Assembly (NCBI GenBank): GCA_016182605.1
Contig: JACPGE010000104.1
Location: 62,001 to 126,000, forward strand
From: Candidatus Hydrogenedentota bacterium
GTDB taxonomy: Bacteria > Hydrogenedentota > Hydrogenedentia > Hydrogenedentales > JAEUWI01
DNA: 64,000 nt
Direction: 5' to 3'
Each line of letters starts with the position of its first letter. Position 1 is the stretch's first letter. Positions 10,138-18,896 of this stretch are shown piece by piece. Position numbers and translations under genes: made by a program. A model generated the notes under the pieces. It was not told the DNA's origin, searched no databases, and saw only the letters and a program-made list of their open reading frames with translations.

Positions 10138-11669
10138 GGCGGCGCCCCCCGCGACAACAAGGTTTCCAGCATTTCCCGCAGCCGGCCCGCGCTCAGGCCC
10201 TCAGACTCGGGCACCGGAGCCTCTGACGGACACTCCGAGAGCAAGCGCAACGCATTGCGCCAATGCCGGCGCGCCACCACAATCCGCCCCAGCCTGCGGG
10301 CAAGATCGCCCGAGATGAAATGGGCAAGCACAAAGTCCGGAGCCAAAAAACATGCATTGCGGAACGAAGCCTGCGCCTCCGGCAAAGCCCCGCCTTCCAG
10401 AAGCAGCATGCCACGCAAAAAGTGGCCCGCGGCATTCACGCGATCGCGTGCGATGGCCCGATCGCACAGAGACAACGCCTCTTCCAGCCGCCCTTCGTTC
10501 GCATGGCACCGCACAAGCAATCGCAATACCTCCCCATTGTCCGGCCCCTGCTCCAGCGCGCGCCCTCCCAGTTCCCGCACCAAAGCATATTCCTTGCGGG
10601 AATAGGCCGCCTCCATCTCCGCCAGCGCGGCGCATCCATCCCGGGGGGGCAATGGCGCCAGGGGGGGGGCCCCTCGAGGCGCCAAACGCCTGGCAGACGG
10701 CGTCTTTCCCGGAGTGCCGGCAACACGCCCGCCCGTGCCGCTGAGAGTGGGCTGTGCGCTCACGACGGGCACGGACTCATAGGGATTCGGCGGCGCCGGG
10801 CGCGGTGAACACGCTTTCGAAATCTTCCGGTAGACCAGGCAGTCCCCATACTGAATCATCCTGAAGCGATCCCCCGGCACCATGCCAAACTCCGGCGGGC
10901 TCACCACCAGCAACCCATCCTCCGCGAGGGCCGCATGAAACCGCGTGAGCGCCATTGCGGCCGTCCCGGCATCGAAATACATCAACACGTTGCGGCACAG
11001 GAGAAGATCGATTTCCGACGTGTTGTTCCCCGCCGCGGGATACGGATCGGCGGCCAGATTCAGGCAGGAAAACGACACCATCTGCCGCAACGCCGGATTC
11101 AACTGCCAGCGCTTGTCCAGCGTCAGCGAAAAATAGCGCTCCTGAATGTACGGCGGCACATTGCGAAACGACCAGGCGCCATAAATGCCCTGACGGGCCT
11201 TCTCCAAAAACTGAAGGTTGATGTCCGTCCCCGACAGCAAAAGATCCCACCCGTCCAAATCCGGAAGCAGGCGCTTCAGTACCATCGCCAGCGTGTACGG
11301 CTCCTCTCCGGTGCAGCACCCCGCCGACCACACCCGCAGGCATGGGCGCCCTCCCCGCGCGCGGCGCGCCTGGATCAACGCGGGCAAGATCTCCCCCTCC
11401 AGCGCCTGAAACAACGGCGGATCGCGGAAAAAATAGGTCTCCCCGACCGTCAGGTATTCCGTGAGCACCGCCATGCGCTCCCCATTCAATGGCGGCGTGA
11501 GCAGCCAGTTCACGCACGCCTCCACATCGGGGAAGCCCAAGGCCTGCGTCGCCCGCTCCACGCTGCGCTGCAATTCACTCCAGCGCGGGGGCGGAAAATA
11601 AATCCCCAGATTGCCCGCAACGAAATCGCTCAGGCAGGGAATGCTGTTCTCAGAAACGAATGTTGTCAT
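10134..11669 (-). CDS. cheR: CheR-type MCP methyltransferase with TPR tail (WspC-like)
   Basis: About 511 residues. The SAM-binding methyltransferase half is clear: VGETYFFRDPPLF, then RVWSAGCCTGEEPYTLAM (motif I), SGTDINLQFLEKARQG, LLLCRNVLMYFD. A Pro/Ala-rich linker (about 300-350) leads to tetratricopeptide repeats (about 350-460) such as GRLEEALSLCDRAIARDRVN. CheR-TPR fusions are the WspC form. It methylates receptor glutamates using S-adenosylmethionine. The ATG at 11669 is chosen; the open frame extends to 11705 and overlaps the upstream cheW either way (20 nt for this start). The ribosome binding site is weak, so the exact start is uncertain. Confidence 0.92.
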   Translation of the reverse strand: MTTFVSENSIPCLSDFVAGNLGIYFPPPRWSELQRSVERATQALGFPDVEACVNWLLTPPLNGERMAVLTEYLTVGETYFFRDPPLFQALEGEILPALIQARRARGGRPCLRVWSAGCCTGEEPYTLAMVLKRLLPDLDGWDLLLSGTDINLQFLEKARQGIYGAWSFRNVPPYIQERYFSLTLDKRWQLNPALRQMVSFSCLNLAADPYPAAGNNTSEIDLLLCRNVLMYFDAGTAAMALTRFHAALAEDGLLVVSPPEFGMVPGDRFRMIQYGDCLVYRKISKACSPRPAPPNPYESVPVVSAQPTLSGTGGRVAGTPGKTPSARRLAPRGAPPLAPLPPRDGCAALAEMEAAYSRKEYALVRELGGRALEQGPDNGEVLRLLVRCHANEGRLEEALSLCDRAIARDRVNAAGHFLRGMLLLEGGALPEAQASFRNACFLAPDFVLAHFISGDLARRLGRIVVARRHWRNALRLLSECPSEAPVPESEGLSAGRLREMLETLLSRGAPP

Positions 11670-12129
11670 GTGCCTGCGCATCCAGGGCCGTATCCAGGGC
11701 CGCATCCTCTTCCAGGGAAAGGAAACGATCCAGATTCTGTATCACCACCAGTCCATCCACACACTTGACCACGCCTTCCACCAAATCCAGACCGGCAAAA
11801 ATGCGATCGCCGGAAACGATCAGATTGCTGTCAAGATGGCTCACGCCGATCACCTCATCCACCATCAGCGCCAGCGTGCGCCGCGCAGTGCGCGCCACAA
11901 CCAGATTGTCGGAAACGCGTTGCGCCCGCTCTGGAAGCCCCAGGCGGCGGCGCAGGCTGAAGAGAGGCACCACTTCGCCCCGCATATTAATGACCCCAGC
12001 GACGTTTCCCGGAGCGCCAGGCAGCGGGGTATGGGCCACGGCCCTCAAGACCTGGATCACCCGGCGGTAATCCAGAGCGAATCGTTGCTCCTCCAGGGAA
12101 AAGACAACGAGTGAAGCGCTATCTGCCAT
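11650..12129 (-). CDS. cheW: CheW coupling protein (WspB-like)
   Basis: 159 residues, essentially a single CheW domain (FSLEEQRFALDYRRVIQVLR, GVINMRGEVVPLFSLRRRLG). This is the first gene of the chemosensory operon. The ATG at 12129 is preceded by an AAGGATGAGGC purine stretch. Two different CheW proteins, one short and one extended, flank cheR exactly as WspB and WspD flank WspC. It couples receptors to CheA in the array. Confidence 0.92.
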   Translation of the reverse strand: MADSASLVVFSLEEQRFALDYRRVIQVLRAVAHTPLPGAPGNVAGVINMRGEVVPLFSLRRRLGLPERAQRVSDNLVVARTARRTLALMVDEVIGVSHLDSNLIVSGDRIFAGLDLVEGVVKCVDGLVVIQNLDRFLSLEEDAALDTALDAQAHDNIRF

Positions 12130-12328
12130 GCCTGCCTCATCCTTATATACCTGGGGTCAGCCACGCGCGGCCCGCCAAGACCGGGGACTGAAACAACACC
12201 ATGCATCCACGCAAACTGGAATCTGCAAACTAGTATTCTACCATGGACAACGGCCCGGCTTACAAACTAATTTAGGAAGGTGACAAGTTCTCTTTGCTAC
12301 CGGCATAAAGTGAGCTTAAACTCATTTT

Positions 12329-14125
12329 TTATCCCGCCCCGCCGCCTTCGGGCAAGCCATCGATGGCGCCGCCCAACTCCTCATAAAGCAACCCGAAGGC
12401 AAGCACTACCGCAGGATCGAAATGGCTGCCGCTGCACTCCCGCAAGTAAGCAAGGCACCGCTCCCGGCTCCAAGAACGGCGATAGGGCCGATCGGATCGC
12501 AGGGCATCCCACACGTCGGCCACCGCAAAGATCCGGGCAGCCAAGGGAATCCGCTCCCCCTTCAAGCCCTGCGGATAGCCCGTGCCATCCCACTTTTCGT
12601 GGTGGCAATAGGGCACGTCAATCGCGGGCCGCAGAAACGCCACGGGCGCAAGCCACTCATACGCGTAGACCGGATGCTGCTCCATGAGTTTCCGCTCCTC
12701 CGCGGAGAGGGGCCCCGGCTTGCGCAGCACCGCATCCGGCACGCCCAGCTTGCCAATGTCGTGCAAAAGCGCGCCGCGGCGCAAGTGCACGCGCTCTTCC
12801 TCGCTCAATCGCAACTGCCGGGCAAGCGACTCGCTCATGCTCGTCACGCGAAGGGAATGCCCTTCGGTTTCCTTGTCGCGCAAATCGAGGGCCTTGGACC
12901 AGCCCTCCAGGGTTCGTTCATAGGCGTCGAAAAGTTCCAGATTCGTCCGTTCCAGGTTTTCAAACAGGCGGGCGCCGTCAATGGCAATGGCCGCCTGCCC
13001 CGCCAGCGCCTCCAAAAAACTTTGCCATTCCGGATCCGCCGCCAAGGGGCCGCGGCTGTAAAGTTCAAGTACCCCGACAACCTTGGCCTTCGCGATCAAC
13101 GGCACGCCAAGATACGAAACAAAACGCTCCCACGCCAGGCATTCCCGGGGAATGGGAAGCGCCTCCTCCAGTTGAGCCCCTTCGAGCCGGATCGCGGCGC
13201 GCTCCCGCACGGCGCGCCCCGCGGGCCCCCGGAGATAATCGAGGCCGCCACCGGCGCCCACGGGCGCGCCGAAACCGCGCGCCGCGCCGGGATCCAGCAC
13301 AAAAGCCGTGCGGCGAAGAAGCAATACGTCCGCCGCGTCCACCTCCAGATGGGTGGTCAATTGATCCAGCAGCACATTCAGCGTCAGCCTCAGATCCATG
13401 CTGCCAGTAATCGCGGCGTCCACCTGCCGCAGGGCGTCGAGCCGCTTGAGTTGAAGCGAAAGCCGCTTCTCGGCGCGCATCCGTTCATCCACTTCGAAAC
13501 GCAACTGCCCGTTCGCGTTGCGCAGCTCCAGCGTGCGCGCCACCACCCGTTCCTCCAGCGATTCGTTGGCGCGGCGCAATTCTTCCTGCGCCACCAGGAG
13601 TTTCCGGTTGTTCTGCACCGCGTTTTCATAGGTGGAAAGCAGCAGGTTCAGCATCTGCTGCAAATCGGCATGCACCGTGTGCTGACGCCCCGCGAAAGAA
13701 ACCTTCCAGCGGGAATCCCCGTCCGGCTCCGGGCCGGCGGTGTCGCTGAGAATCGACTGCACCTTCTCCCGCAGAAATTCCGGCTCAAACGGTTTCGTAA
13801 GATAGTAATCGGTGCCCGCATTCAAACCGCGGAAAATGTCCTCCGGATCGGAGAGGGAAGTAAGAAGAATAATCGGCACCCCCTTGAACACGGGGTCTTT
13901 CTTGAGCGCGGAGCACATGGCATAACCATCCATCACCGGCATCTGTATGTCGCTGATGATCAAGCGCGGACGCCGCATCCGGGCCTCCGCCAGCCCCACT
14001 GCGCCGTTGGCCGCGCAGCATATGTCATGGGCAGGGCAAGCCTCTTCAAGAATGTGCCGCAGTTGCTCCAATTGCGTGTGGCTGTCCTCAACGACAAGAA
14101 TACTGTCTCGTTGCGGTTCCGGCAT
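12329..14125 (-). CDS. Response regulator with REC, GAF and HD-GYP domains (predicted c-di-GMP phosphodiesterase)
   Basis: 598 residues. An N-terminal receiver (LIISDIQMPVMDGYAM) precedes a coiled linker around 150-240, a GAF domain around 240-390 and a C-terminal HD-GYP domain. The HD-GYP motifs are present: GALLHDIGKLGVPD, then CHHEKWDGTGYPQGLKGERI. HD-GYP proteins hydrolyse cyclic di-GMP. The start at 14125 has GGAGAGG 4 nt upstream; a TTG at 14143 is possible but poorer. It is co-directional with the cheW operon, 199 nt upstream of it. Its receiver-linker resembles that of the hybrid kinase at 390-3017 (both have a LLxSTYExAV stretch), so the same CheA may phosphorylate both (inference). 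Confidence 0.93.
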   Translation of the reverse strand: MPEPQRDSILVVEDSHTQLEQLRHILEEACPAHDICCAANGAVGLAEARMRRPRLIISDIQMPVMDGYAMCSALKKDPVFKGVPIILLTSLSDPEDIFRGLNAGTDYYLTKPFEPEFLREKVQSILSDTAGPEPDGDSRWKVSFAGRQHTVHADLQQMLNLLLSTYENAVQNNRKLLVAQEELRRANESLEERVVARTLELRNANGQLRFEVDERMRAEKRLSLQLKRLDALRQVDAAITGSMDLRLTLNVLLDQLTTHLEVDAADVLLLRRTAFVLDPGAARGFGAPVGAGGGLDYLRGPAGRAVRERAAIRLEGAQLEEALPIPRECLAWERFVSYLGVPLIAKAKVVGVLELYSRGPLAADPEWQSFLEALAGQAAIAIDGARLFENLERTNLELFDAYERTLEGWSKALDLRDKETEGHSLRVTSMSESLARQLRLSEEERVHLRRGALLHDIGKLGVPDAVLRKPGPLSAEERKLMEQHPVYAYEWLAPVAFLRPAIDVPYCHHEKWDGTGYPQGLKGERIPLAARIFAVADVWDALRSDRPYRRSWSRERCLAYLRECSGSHFDPAVVLAFGLLYEELGGAIDGLPEGGGAG

Positions 14126-14352
14126 CGGGCCTCTCCAGTTCAAACGCCACGGCCGTTAGCCATGCACCGTGAACAGGCAGCGCCCACTTCGCGCGAAGCA
14201 CATCCCGCTGGAAAAATGGCGCCCCTGCAATGGACAAGTAACAAAAACGGCGCCCCCATGTCTGTAGGGAGATTATGACATCCGCCCGAAAGAGGCTGAA
14301 AATCTCCAAGGCCCCGACGGCAGCCGCATGCGCGGACAGCCTCGGGGGACCG

Positions 14353-15003
14353 TCATGCCGGGGGAACGACCGCGTGCTCCAGGGCAAAGCGGACCAGCCC
14401 GGGCACATCGTGAACGCCAAGTTTTCCCATCAAACGGTGCCGGTAGGTTTCGACCGTCTTGGGAGAAAGATTGATGCGGCTGGCGATCTCTTTGCTCGAT
14501 TTGCCCTCTACTACCAGTTGAAGCACCTCCCGTTCACGGCTGGAGAGGCGATTCAACGGACTCTTTTTGCGCACGTTCCGCCTCTGGTCGAGCACTTCTA
14601 TAAGATCGGCCAGCGCGATCTTGGAGCTGATGTAACACTCGCCGCGCTCCGCGGCGCGGATGGCGGCAACCAGTTCCTGTCCCGCGGACTCCTTCAGCAC
14701 GTAAGCCAGGGCGCCGGCCTCCAATGCATGATGAATATGCTCGATCGTGGCATGCATGGACAGAACCACTATCCCGGTTTCCGGGCAAACGGAGCGGATC
14801 CGTCTCGCCGCCTCGATTCCATTCAATTCGGGCATCGCAATATCGATCACAACCACCTCCGGGCGGACCCGCTGGGCGATCGCCACGGCATCGAATCCGT
14901 TGCCAGCCTCTCCGCAAATCTCCATACCGGGCTGGGCCTCCAGAAGAAGCCGCAACCCTTCACGCACCACCGCGTGATCGTCTGCCAGCAGCACTCTAAT
15001 CAT
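14353..15003 (-). CDS. NarL/FixJ-type response regulator
   Basis: About 216 residues. The receiver domain has LLADDHAVVREGL, phospho-Asp in VVVIDIAMPELNGIE and Lys in YVLKESA. The C-terminal LuxR-type helix-turn-helix is LSSREREVLQLVVEGKSSKE. The ATG at 15003 overlaps the upstream kinase stop by 8 nt (ATGATTAG), so the pair is translationally coupled. It is presumed to be phosphorylated by that kinase and to activate or repress transcription; the target genes are not evident from the window. Confidence 0.95.
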   Translation of the reverse strand: MIRVLLADDHAVVREGLRLLLEAQPGMEICGEAGNGFDAVAIAQRVRPEVVVIDIAMPELNGIEAARRIRSVCPETGIVVLSMHATIEHIHHALEAGALAYVLKESAGQELVAAIRAAERGECYISSKIALADLIEVLDQRRNVRKKSPLNRLSSREREVLQLVVEGKSSKEIASRINLSPKTVETYRHRLMGKLGVHDVPGLVRFALEHAVVPPA

Positions 15004-16483
15004 GAAGCGCCGATGCCGGCGACCACACCGCGGCCTTCGTCCCCTGCCCTGGACGGGAAACAAGGCTGAACTCCGCTCCCACCGCGCGGGCGCGTTCCTG
15101 CATGGTCAGCAAACCCAATCCCCACGTCTCGCAATCCGGGCTGGCGCCGATCATCTCAAAACCCTTGCCATTGTCGGCAATTTGCATGGAAACCCGGCCA
15201 TGCGCATGCTCGATGGAGATGATCGCTTCGGTGGCCCCCGCGTGCCGGGCAACATTGGTCAGCGCTTCCTGGGCAATCCGGAAATAGGCCGTCTCCGTTT
15301 CCGCGTAAAGCGGCAGTGGGGACACGGGCGCCTTCACGGCAGTGCGGACGCCGGTGCGCGCCTCAAAACGTTTTGCGTACGAACTTAAGGCCGCCACGAT
15401 CCCAAAGTCGTCCAGCACCACGGGGCGCAACTCGAACACCACCTCGCGGACCCGCTCCGCGAGTTCCTCAAGCTGCCGCGTGGCTTCATCAAGGTGCTGA
15501 TGCGCCCTGCCATGAAGTCCCGCGGGCAGGTTCACGCCCACCATCTTCAAGTTAATGCTCAGTCCCGTCAGCAATTCCCCGGCCCGATCGTGAAGCTCCC
15601 GCGCAAGCCGCCGGCGCGCATTCTCGTCCAGCTCCGCAAGACGGCCGGTAACGCGCTGCAGCTCGTCCCGCGAAGCGGCAATTCTCCGCTCCGCAATCCG
15701 CCGATCGGTGATATCCCGCGCTATACCCATCACCGCAACGGCCTGCCCGCCGCAATCGATCTCGGGGTAAAGCCGGCAACTGAAAGTCCTGCGGTGCTGC
15801 CCGATGACCCAGTTCATTTCGTATTCGACCGGGACGCCGGTCTCGAAAACGCCCCGCACCAACCGGTGAATCCTCCCAGACTCGGTCTCGTTCGTTTCCT
15901 CGCCTGAAATGGCGCCAAGGCACTGCCCTTCAAAGGCTTCCGCCGGAATGCCGAAGGTTCGGGAAACCGCGGGGTTAACATAGGTGCGGCGGAAGGCGCG
16001 GTCGTACCGGATCACAAGATCGGGCGTGTTTTCCACAAAAGCGCGAAACTCCTGCTCGCGGATCTGGAGCAGCGCTTCCGCACGTTTGCGATCGTCGATG
16101 TCCGTGGCCGTCCCAAACCACTTCAGCAGCTTCCCCTGCTCATCGCGAAGCGGGTTGGTCCGATAGAGAAACCACCGGTAGACGCCATCCGCGCGCCGCA
16201 TACGCGCCTCCAACTCCCAAAAGGCCCCCGCCAGGCGTTTCTCCTCCCACACCCGCAGAAAGTTGGGAAGATCCTCGGGATGAATCGTGTCTTGCCAGCC
16301 AGAACCCAGCGCCGACTCGGATGAGAGCCCCGTATACTCCAGCCAGGCCCGGTTCACGTATTCGAGCGAGCCATCGGGCTCCGCGCTGCCCGCCAAGACC
16401 GGGATGCCATCGAAAAGCACCCGCAGCCGGCGCTCAGCGTCGCCAGAATAGGGAACTCCGCTGCCCTGGTCTGCCGGTTCCAT
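14996..16483 (-). CDS. PAS-PAS sensor histidine kinase, NarX/HisKA_3 type
   Basis: 495 residues. Two PAS/PAC domains (about 15-135 and 145-260; the first ends in GTATDIDDRKRAE) precede a HisKA_3 dimerisation domain with the phospho-His in ARRLARELHDRAGELLTGLS and a short HATPase (EALTNVARHAGA, DNGKGFE). There are no membrane helices, so the PAS domains probably sense an intracellular cue. The ATG at 16483 has GGAG 6 nt upstream; a TTG at 16495 is possible. The kinase precedes and overlaps its cognate NarL-type regulator. Confidence 0.93.
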   Translation of the reverse strand: MEPADQGSGVPYSGDAERRLRVLFDGIPVLAGSAEPDGSLEYVNRAWLEYTGLSSESALGSGWQDTIHPEDLPNFLRVWEEKRLAGAFWELEARMRRADGVYRWFLYRTNPLRDEQGKLLKWFGTATDIDDRKRAEALLQIREQEFRAFVENTPDLVIRYDRAFRRTYVNPAVSRTFGIPAEAFEGQCLGAISGEETNETESGRIHRLVRGVFETGVPVEYEMNWVIGQHRRTFSCRLYPEIDCGGQAVAVMGIARDITDRRIAERRIAASRDELQRVTGRLAELDENARRRLARELHDRAGELLTGLSINLKMVGVNLPAGLHGRAHQHLDEATRQLEELAERVREVVFELRPVVLDDFGIVAALSSYAKRFEARTGVRTAVKAPVSPLPLYAETETAYFRIAQEALTNVARHAGATEAIISIEHAHGRVSMQIADNGKGFEMIGASPDCETWGLGLLTMQERARAVGAEFSLVSRPGQGTKAAVWSPASALHD

Positions 16484-16771
16484 GCTGAACTCCAAGCCAT
16501 TCCCTGGATAGACGGCCAGAAGCTGCCCACCGGCCGGGCATGGATCCCCGCACAGGAAACCATGCTGGAATTTATTCTACTACGAGGAGTGCGAAATCGG
16601 CCAGCCCGTATATTTCACGAAATATCCTCTCGCAGATGCCATGCGCTTCGACGCGCAAGGAAGATTGCGCCTTGCCTGCCGCCGCGGCAAGACGCGATCC
16701 CGTGACCGGAGGGCGCGGAACGCCATGTGCGTTATGGCCGGGGCGGCCTGCTCTGCCCGGGGACTCCCCTG

Positions 16772-17491
16772 CTATTCTTCTCCGTAGAACACGTCCACCA
16801 GCGAAGTATGCACGCCGGGGGCGCCCATGAGCGGCAGGTTGCGGGTTTTCATGATCTCGTCCATCTTGCGGATCTCGTCCCGGGAGATCTCTTTGATATC
16901 CCCGTGAATCGCCGCGTTGTGGATGTGGAGGCTCGTCATTTCGAGAAGTTCGGTGTTCATCATGGTCCACTTGATGTCGAGGCGGCTCAGGATGACGAGT
17001 CCGTGGTTCTCCATGAGGAAGGCATTGTATTCCTGGAGGAAAGGCAGAAACCGGTCCGCGAGTTCCTGCGTAAGCGGCTGGGCGAAGGGCACCAGCGGAA
17101 CCGGACCCACCTCCGTAATGGTCTCGGGGAAGAGCGGGCGCATGAGCCAGTTTTTCCCCTCGGAGATCGTGAAGGCGTTGGTGTAGGGCGGGTGGCAGTG
17201 GATAACCGACTGGATGTCCGGCCGCTGGGTGAAAAAATTGACGTACATGGGGGTTTCGCCGGTGGGCCGGCGCTTGCCTTCGAGGACTTCGCCGCGGAGG
17301 TTGATGAAGACGACATCGTCGTGCTGGATCTCGCCTTTGTTCATCTGGGTCGGGGTGATGAGCAGCACGCCGTCTTCCATTTTCCAGGCGGCGTTGCCGC
17401 CGAAGCCGGTGACGTACATGTTCTTGCTCAGGCGGTGGCACACGTCTACGAAGGTCTTGATTTCAGCGGCGTACTTTTCGAAGAGGGTCAT
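16772..17491 (-). CDS. Class II aldolase / sugar-phosphate epimerase family protein
   Basis: 239 residues, the usual length of the AraD/FucA family. Visible motifs are GFGGNAAWK (phosphate loop), the zinc-binding pair in VIHCHPPYTNAF and a third His in MENHGLVILS. Members cleave or epimerise sugar phosphates such as fuculose-1-phosphate or ribulose-5-phosphate; the substrate cannot be assigned here. The gene lies 42 nt downstream of a zinc alcohol dehydrogenase in the same direction. With the divergent DeoR regulator, this suggests breakdown of a sugar or polyol. No kinase gene is present in the cluster. Confidence 0.85.
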   Translation of the reverse strand: MTLFEKYAAEIKTFVDVCHRLSKNMYVTGFGGNAAWKMEDGVLLITPTQMNKGEIQHDDVVFINLRGEVLEGKRRPTGETPMYVNFFTQRPDIQSVIHCHPPYTNAFTISEGKNWLMRPLFPETITEVGPVPLVPFAQPLTQELADRFLPFLQEYNAFLMENHGLVILSRLDIKWTMMNTELLEMTSLHIHNAAIHGDIKEISRDEIRKMDEIMKTRNLPLMGAPGVHTSLVDVFYGEE

Positions 17492-17533
17492 GGGGTAGTC
17501 CTCGGGGGTTGTGGGATTGTAGGTTGGCGTGGC

Positions 17534-18571
17534 TTAGTCGAAGGTGATCATGGCCTTGACCACGCCGTCCTGGTAGGCCGCGACGAGATCGAAGGCGGCC
17601 TTGGTGTCTTCAAAGGGGAAGTAATGGGTGACCATGCGTTCCGCGTTGAGTGCGCCCGATTCGAGGAGGTCGATGGTTTTGTGGGTGCATTCGTTCTGGC
17701 GGCGCACGTTCTGGAAACAGATTTCCTTGCGGCGCATTTTGTCGATCTGAAATGAAATGCGGTCCACTTCGGGAATGCCGATCATCACCAGCTTGCCGCC
17801 AGGCGCGAGGATTTCGATGGCGTTGTCCACGGCGTCCTGCTGGCCGCAGCATTCGAACACGTAGTCCAACAGGAGCGGTTCCGCGGCGCTGATCTGCGCC
17901 ACAACATCCTGCGTGTCTGGATTGCCGATCCAGTCCGCGCCGCAGCCTTGGGCAATCTGGAGACGCGCGTCGATCTTGTCGGTCATGTAGACGGCGCCGG
18001 CGCCCGCGTGGCGCGCCGGCATCAGCACGCTCAGCCCGATCGGGCCGCAGCCGAGAATACCGATCTTCTTGCCTTTCAGTTCGCCCGCGAGCTGGCAGGC
18101 GTAGACACCGATGGCCAGCGGTTCGCTCAAGACGCCCAGTTCGAAGGAGGAGACGTCCTTCAAGGGGAAGCAACTGCCCTCGGGCATCACGATGTATTCT
18201 GAGAGGCTCCCTTCGGCCTGTCCGGGGCAGCCGAGAAAACGCAGCTTGCGGCAGGTATGCGGGCGTCCGCCCTGGCATTGATCGCACGCGCCGCAGGGCA
18301 TGGCGGGATCGATCGCGATGCGGTCGCCCGGTTTGAAATGGGTGACGCCGGAACCCACGGCTTCCACCACGCCCGCGCATTCATGCCCGACGGTGAAGGG
18401 GTACTGCACGACCTGCACGCCGATGCGACCGGTGGTGTAGTAATGCACATCCGAGCCGCAAACGCCGACGCGGGTCATGCGGATGAGCAACTCATCGGGC
18501 TGCGCGATTTGGGGGTCGGGGACGTCGAACATTTTCATATCGCGGAGGGCGGTGAGCCGCATGGCGCGCAT
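17534..18571 (-). CDS. Zinc-dependent polyol/alcohol dehydrogenase (sorbitol dehydrogenase-like)
   Basis: 345 residues. Catalytic zinc ligands are Cys in VGVCGSDVHYY and His-Glu in VGHECAGVVE. The four-Cys structural zinc loop is CGACDQCQGGRPHTC. The Rossmann motif GILGCGPIGLS is followed by an acidic residue in YMTDKID, which favours NAD. It oxidises a secondary alcohol of a polyol or sugar, exact substrate unknown. This is the first gene of a two-gene operon with the aldolase. A good minus-strand promoter lies about 70 nt upstream. Confidence 0.9.
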   Translation of the reverse strand: MRAMRLTALRDMKMFDVPDPQIAQPDELLIRMTRVGVCGSDVHYYTTGRIGVQVVQYPFTVGHECAGVVEAVGSGVTHFKPGDRIAIDPAMPCGACDQCQGGRPHTCRKLRFLGCPGQAEGSLSEYIVMPEGSCFPLKDVSSFELGVLSEPLAIGVYACQLAGELKGKKIGILGCGPIGLSVLMPARHAGAGAVYMTDKIDARLQIAQGCGADWIGNPDTQDVVAQISAAEPLLLDYVFECCGQQDAVDNAIEILAPGGKLVMIGIPEVDRISFQIDKMRRKEICFQNVRRQNECTHKTIDLLESGALNAERMVTHYFPFEDTKAAFDLVAAYQDGVVKAMITFD

Positions 18572-18620
18572 GGTGTGGGCCTTTCGGTTGTTCCTATCGA
18601 CCGGTAATGAGCGATAATGA

Positions 18621-18649
18621 TTGAAACGATGATGGCTTTTGCGTATTAT
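18621..18649 (+). promoter_or_regulatory. Predicted sigma-70 promoter for the DeoR-family gene
   Basis: TTGAAA at 18621-18626 and TATTAT at 18644-18649 are separated by exactly 17 bp. It overlaps the minus-strand promoter for the dehydrogenase operon, so occupancy of one should interfere with the other. The leader to the regulator start would be about 240 nt. Confidence 0.55.
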
Positions 18650-18674
18650 AAAGCCATGATCGATGCCAATTCAA
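18645..18674 (-). promoter_or_regulatory. Predicted sigma-70 promoter for the dehydrogenase-aldolase operon
   Basis: On the minus strand, TTGAAT (18674-18669) and a consensus TATAAT (18650-18645) are separated by 18 bp. The predicted transcript would start about 65 nt before the dehydrogenase ATG at 18571. The -10 box shares bases with the plus-strand -10 of the divergent DeoR promoter. Confidence 0.6.
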
Positions 18675-18778
18675 TACCGAGGCTCCGTCGTTTGGCCGGT
18701 GCGTGTACGCTTGCCGAGGCTGTGGCCGGGAGGGAAAGGTGGGGTATTAGGGGAGTGTTTTTGCGCGCGGGGGTTGAG

Positions 18779-18875
18779 GGGGACAGTCCCCTGAAGTGCG
18801 TCATCGGGTACAGTCCCTGCCGGTGGGAGACTTGGTTCCAGTTCGGCGCTTTGATTGCCGGCAGGTACAGTCCCC
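18779..18875. promoter_or_regulatory. Three copies of an ACAGTCCC motif (possible operators or repeat fragments)
   Basis: A perfect dyad GGGGACAGTCCCC lies at 18779-18791. Related half-dyads GGGTACAGTCCC at 18806-18817 and GGTACAGTCCCC at 18864-18875 follow. They fall in the leader of the DeoR-family gene. They could be binding sites for that regulator, but degraded relatives also occur near 37085-37130 without a DeoR gene, so a dispersed repeat is an alternative. Confidence 0.4.
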
Positions 18876-18896
18876 TTGGAAGTGGAGCATCGTGCG

